Shown in pieces: positions 62,235 to 64,000 of a stretch of DNA of 64,000 nucleotides; position 1 is the stretch's first letter, and every line of letters begins with the position of its first letter. The stretch lies in NCBI RefSeq assembly GCF_000949135.2, contig NZ_JTAN02000001.1, positions 434,001 to 498,000 on the forward strand, written 5' to 3'. The notes below the pieces were generated by a model. That model saw only the letters and a program-made list of their open reading frames with translations, searched no databases and was not told the origin of the DNA. The translations under genes were made by a program, and so were the position numbers. The DNA comes from Burkholderia sp. USMB20. Its GTDB lineage: Bacteria > Pseudomonadota > Gammaproteobacteria > Burkholderiales > Burkholderiaceae.

Positions 62235-63593
62235 ATGAATCGCACACCCGTGGTCGATGTCCAGACCTTCATCAACGAGCAGCCGTTCGGCGGCTTCCAG
62301 TGGCTCGTGTTCCTGATGTGTTTCGTGATCGTGCTGCTCGACGGCTTCGATACGGCCGCGATCGGCTTCATCGCACCTTCGCTGCTGGGCGAATGGAACC
62401 TCACCAAACCCGATCTCGCACCCGTGCTGAGCGCTGCGTTGTTCGGCCTCGCGTGCGGCGCGCTCGTGTCGGGCCCGCTGTCCGACCGCCTCGGGCGCCG
62501 CTCGCTGCTGCTCGGCTCGGTGTTCCTGTTCGGCGTCGCGTGCTTCGTGTCCGCGTTCTCGAACACCATCGGACACCTGACGATCCTGCGTTTCATTACT
62601 GGCGTCGGGTTGGGCGCCGCGATGCCGAACGCGGTCACGATGATGGGCGAGTTCTGCCCGGACAAGCGCCGCGCGACCGTGATCAACCTGATGTTCTGCG
62701 GCTTCCCGCTCGGCGCCGCGTTCGGCGGCTTTCTCGCCGCGTGGATGATCCCGCATTTCGGCTGGCGCAGCGTGCTGATGCTCGGCGGCGTGACGCCGCT
62801 GCTGCTCGGCGTGCTGTTGCTGCTGAAGATGCCGGAATCGGTGCGCTTCATGGTCGCGCAAGGTCAGGGCGTCGACCGGATCCGCGCGACGCTCGCACGG
62901 ATCTCGCGCGACGCGCTGAACGCCGGCTCGTTCGCGATGACCGAAGCCGCGCCGCAGACGGGCGGCAAGGGGATCGGCGTCGTGGTGTCGCGCTCGTACA
63001 TCGTCGGCTCGGTGATGCTGTGGATCGCGTATTTCATGGGCCTCGTGATCTTCTACGCGTCGATCAACTGGATGCCGATTCTGCTGAAGGATGCCGGTCT
63101 GACGCCGAAGAGCGCGACGCTGATCTCCGCGCTGTTCCCGCTCGGCGGCGTCGGCGCGGTGCTGTGCGGCGTGCTGATGGACCGTTTCAACGCGAACCGT
63201 GTGATTGCCGTGTGTTACGCGCTGACCGCGATCAGCGTGTATGCGATCGGGCAGGCGGCAGGCAATGTGGGGATGCTCGTGCTGGTCGTGTTCATCGCCG
63301 GCGTGCTGATGAACACCGCGCAATCGTCGATGCCGGCGCTTGCCGCCGCGTTCTATCCGACCGAAGGGCGCGGTACGGGCGTGGCATGGATGCTGGGCGT
63401 CGGCCGCTTCGGCGGGATCGCCGGGTCGTTCCTCGTCGCCGAACTGACGCGCCGGCACTTCTCGTTCGCGGGCGTGTTCGCGACGATCGCGGTCGCGGGC
63501 TTGCTTGCGTGCCTCGCGTTGCTGATCAAGCAGGCGGCGCGGCCGCACGGCGTCGCGCAGCCGTCCGGCAAGATCGAGTCGCTCGGGCATTGA
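62235..63593 (+). CDS. Aromatic acid:H+ symporter, PcaK/BenK type (MFS)
   Basis: A 452-residue MFS carrier with twelve helices. The AAHS features are FVIVLLDGFDTAAIGFIAP in helix 1 (the Asp-Gly-x-Asp motif), GPLSDRLGRRSLLL in the first loop, and DRFNANRVIA in the second half. It imports 4-hydroxybenzoate or protocatechuate. ATG 62235 has AGGAGA upstream; an earlier ATG gives an arginine-rich leader unlike the family. It ends the pca transcript, followed by a hairpin. Confidence 0.9.
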   Translation: MNRTPVVDVQTFINEQPFGGFQWLVFLMCFVIVLLDGFDTAAIGFIAPSLLGEWNLTKPDLAPVLSAALFGLACGALVSGPLSDRLGRRSLLLGSVFLFGVACFVSAFSNTIGHLTILRFITGVGLGAAMPNAVTMMGEFCPDKRRATVINLMFCGFPLGAAFGGFLAAWMIPHFGWRSVLMLGGVTPLLLGVLLLLKMPESVRFMVAQGQGVDRIRATLARISRDALNAGSFAMTEAAPQTGGKGIGVVVSRSYIVGSVMLWIAYFMGLVIFYASINWMPILLKDAGLTPKSATLISALFPLGGVGAVLCGVLMDRFNANRVIAVCYALTAISVYAIGQAAGNVGMLVLVVFIAGVLMNTAQSSMPALAAAFYPTEGRGTGVAWMLGVGRFGGIAGSFLVAELTRRHFSFAGVFATIAVAGLLACLALLIKQAARPHGVAQPSGKIESLGH

Positions 63594-63599
63594 GCGGAT

Positions 63600-63628
63600 G
63601 CGGGGCCGGGGCGATGCGCCGGCCCCGC
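63600..63628 (+). terminator. Hairpin after the aromatic acid carrier gene
   Basis: GCGGGGCCGG (63600-63609) pairs with CCGGCCCCGC (63619-63628), loop of 9 bases, 6 bp past the stop. GC-rich without a T-run, so probably a weak or Rho-assisted terminator for the pca operon. Confidence 0.55.
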
Positions 63629-63692
63629 GTGTGATCGGGATGCTGCGGTGGGTCGCAAGACGGCTCACACGCAACGACAGACCGGGCCGCTT

Positions 63693-63881
63693 TGAACTGC
63701 ACCCCAAAAGTTGGACTAGATCCAATCTTTGGGGTGTTTTTCATGACGAAGTACGACGAACGTTTCCGGCATCGAGTGGTTCAGGATCAAGCTCAAATTA
63801 AATGGGCTGAGTCCCGTGCAATACAGAACTCAGCCCTCGGCCGCCTAGGCTTCAACCGTCCAACTTCGTGGGGTCAGTTCA
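63693..63881 (+). mobile_element. Internally deleted IS3-family (IS150-type) element
   Basis: A 189-bp element bounded by imperfect inverted repeats starting TGAACTG (63693-63717) and ending CAGTTCA (63858-63881), flanked by a 3-bp target duplication CTT (63690-63692 and 63882-63884). Inside, ATG at 63743 begins the orfA protein (MTKYDERFRHRVVQDQ), which runs almost directly into the orfB C-terminus in another frame (LNGLSPVQYRTQ). Everything between is deleted, so it is a non-autonomous, MITE-like copy. A 9-bp stem (GGGCTGAGT 63804-63812, ACTCAGCCC 63828-63836) lies near its right end. Confidence 0.85.
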
Positions 63882-63917
63882 CTTCGGCGGCCCGTCGTCA
63901 TTCCGGCCGCCGCGCCG

Positions 63918-64000
63918 CTACTCCTCCGCGTCGTGTTCCTTGACGAAGTTGCGCAGATACGCGCGCAGCGCGGCCTCCTGGCTGCGATGATCGGCAAGGT
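63918..64000 (-). CDS. C-terminal end of an unidentified gene (partial)
   Basis: The minus strand gives an open frame entering from beyond the window and ending at a TAG (63918-63920). The visible end is LADHRSQEAALRAYLRNF followed by VKEHDAEE, a charged helical tail. It is too short to name a family. Confidence 0.5.
   Translation of the reverse strand, partial: LADHRSQEAALRAYLRNFVKEHDAEE

Overview
The window is GC-rich, densely packed DNA that reads as a Burkholderia chromosome, most likely Burkholderia cepacia complex and probably a secondary replicon. This is inferred from gene content and codon bias (pcaIJBDC order, pobA next to a LysR gene, FNR-like and Usp genes, OmpC-type porin, VgrG/Tle3 module); no marker gene settles the species. 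No rRNA, tRNA or CRISPR array was seen.

Region 1 (1-11.9 kb): the tail of a carboxylesterase, an APC permease, then a co-directional run of DUF1329, DUF1302, an RND/MMPL transporter and a YCF48-like protein, followed by a GlxA-type AraC regulator and an acyl-CoA synthetase. It looks like an envelope module for moving a hydrophobic acid plus its CoA activation. Region 2 (11.9-13.1 kb): a decayed stretch with an FRG-domain pseudogene, paired palindromes and a frameshifted ParS/Xre-type antitoxin remnant. Region 3 (13.2-20.1 kb): an orphan type VI secretion module, vgrG - Tle3-type lipase effector - Tla3-type adaptor - PAAR, with no recognisable immunity gene.

Region 4 (20.1-29.0 kb): eight tightly packed genes for fatty-acyl or lipid tailoring: Rieske oxygenase, GH3-family ligase-like protein, membrane desaturase, a COG3687-type protein carrying a diiron-oxygenase motif, alpha/beta hydrolase, two GNAT proteins and a PAP2-desaturase fusion. 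I do not recognise the pathway; it is the best candidate here for an undescribed system. Region 5 (29.2-34.6 kb): gene remnants (B12-binding domain; an aldehyde dehydrogenase collapsed to its two ends), a ketopantoate-reductase-like gene, a LysR regulator, an orphan PAS histidine kinase and a strong terminator with no gene in front of it.

Region 6 (34.8-46.6 kb): catabolic genes under AraC regulators: a FeaR/FeaB-like pair, a porin, SDR, zinc alcohol dehydrogenase, MFS carrier, a cupin of the 2,4'-dihydroxyacetophenone dioxygenase type and a GMC oxidoreductase. A shared 25-bp motif lies upstream of the cupin and GMC genes. Region 7 (46.6-55.5 kb): mostly housekeeping: aldo/keto reductase, amino-acid exporter with its regulator, FNR-like regulator with a GCCGAT repeat upstream, universal stress protein, serine acetyltransferase, and folE coupled to a FolM-like reductase.

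Region 8 (55.6-63.6 kb): 4-hydroxybenzoate catabolism: LysR, pobA, a PcaR-like operator, pcaI, pcaJ, pcaB, pcaD, pcaC and an aromatic-acid carrier. PobA makes protocatechuate and the Pca enzymes take the ring-cleavage product towards succinyl-CoA and acetyl-CoA; pcaGH and pcaF are not in the window. The window closes with an internally deleted IS3-family element and the end of a gene on the minus strand.
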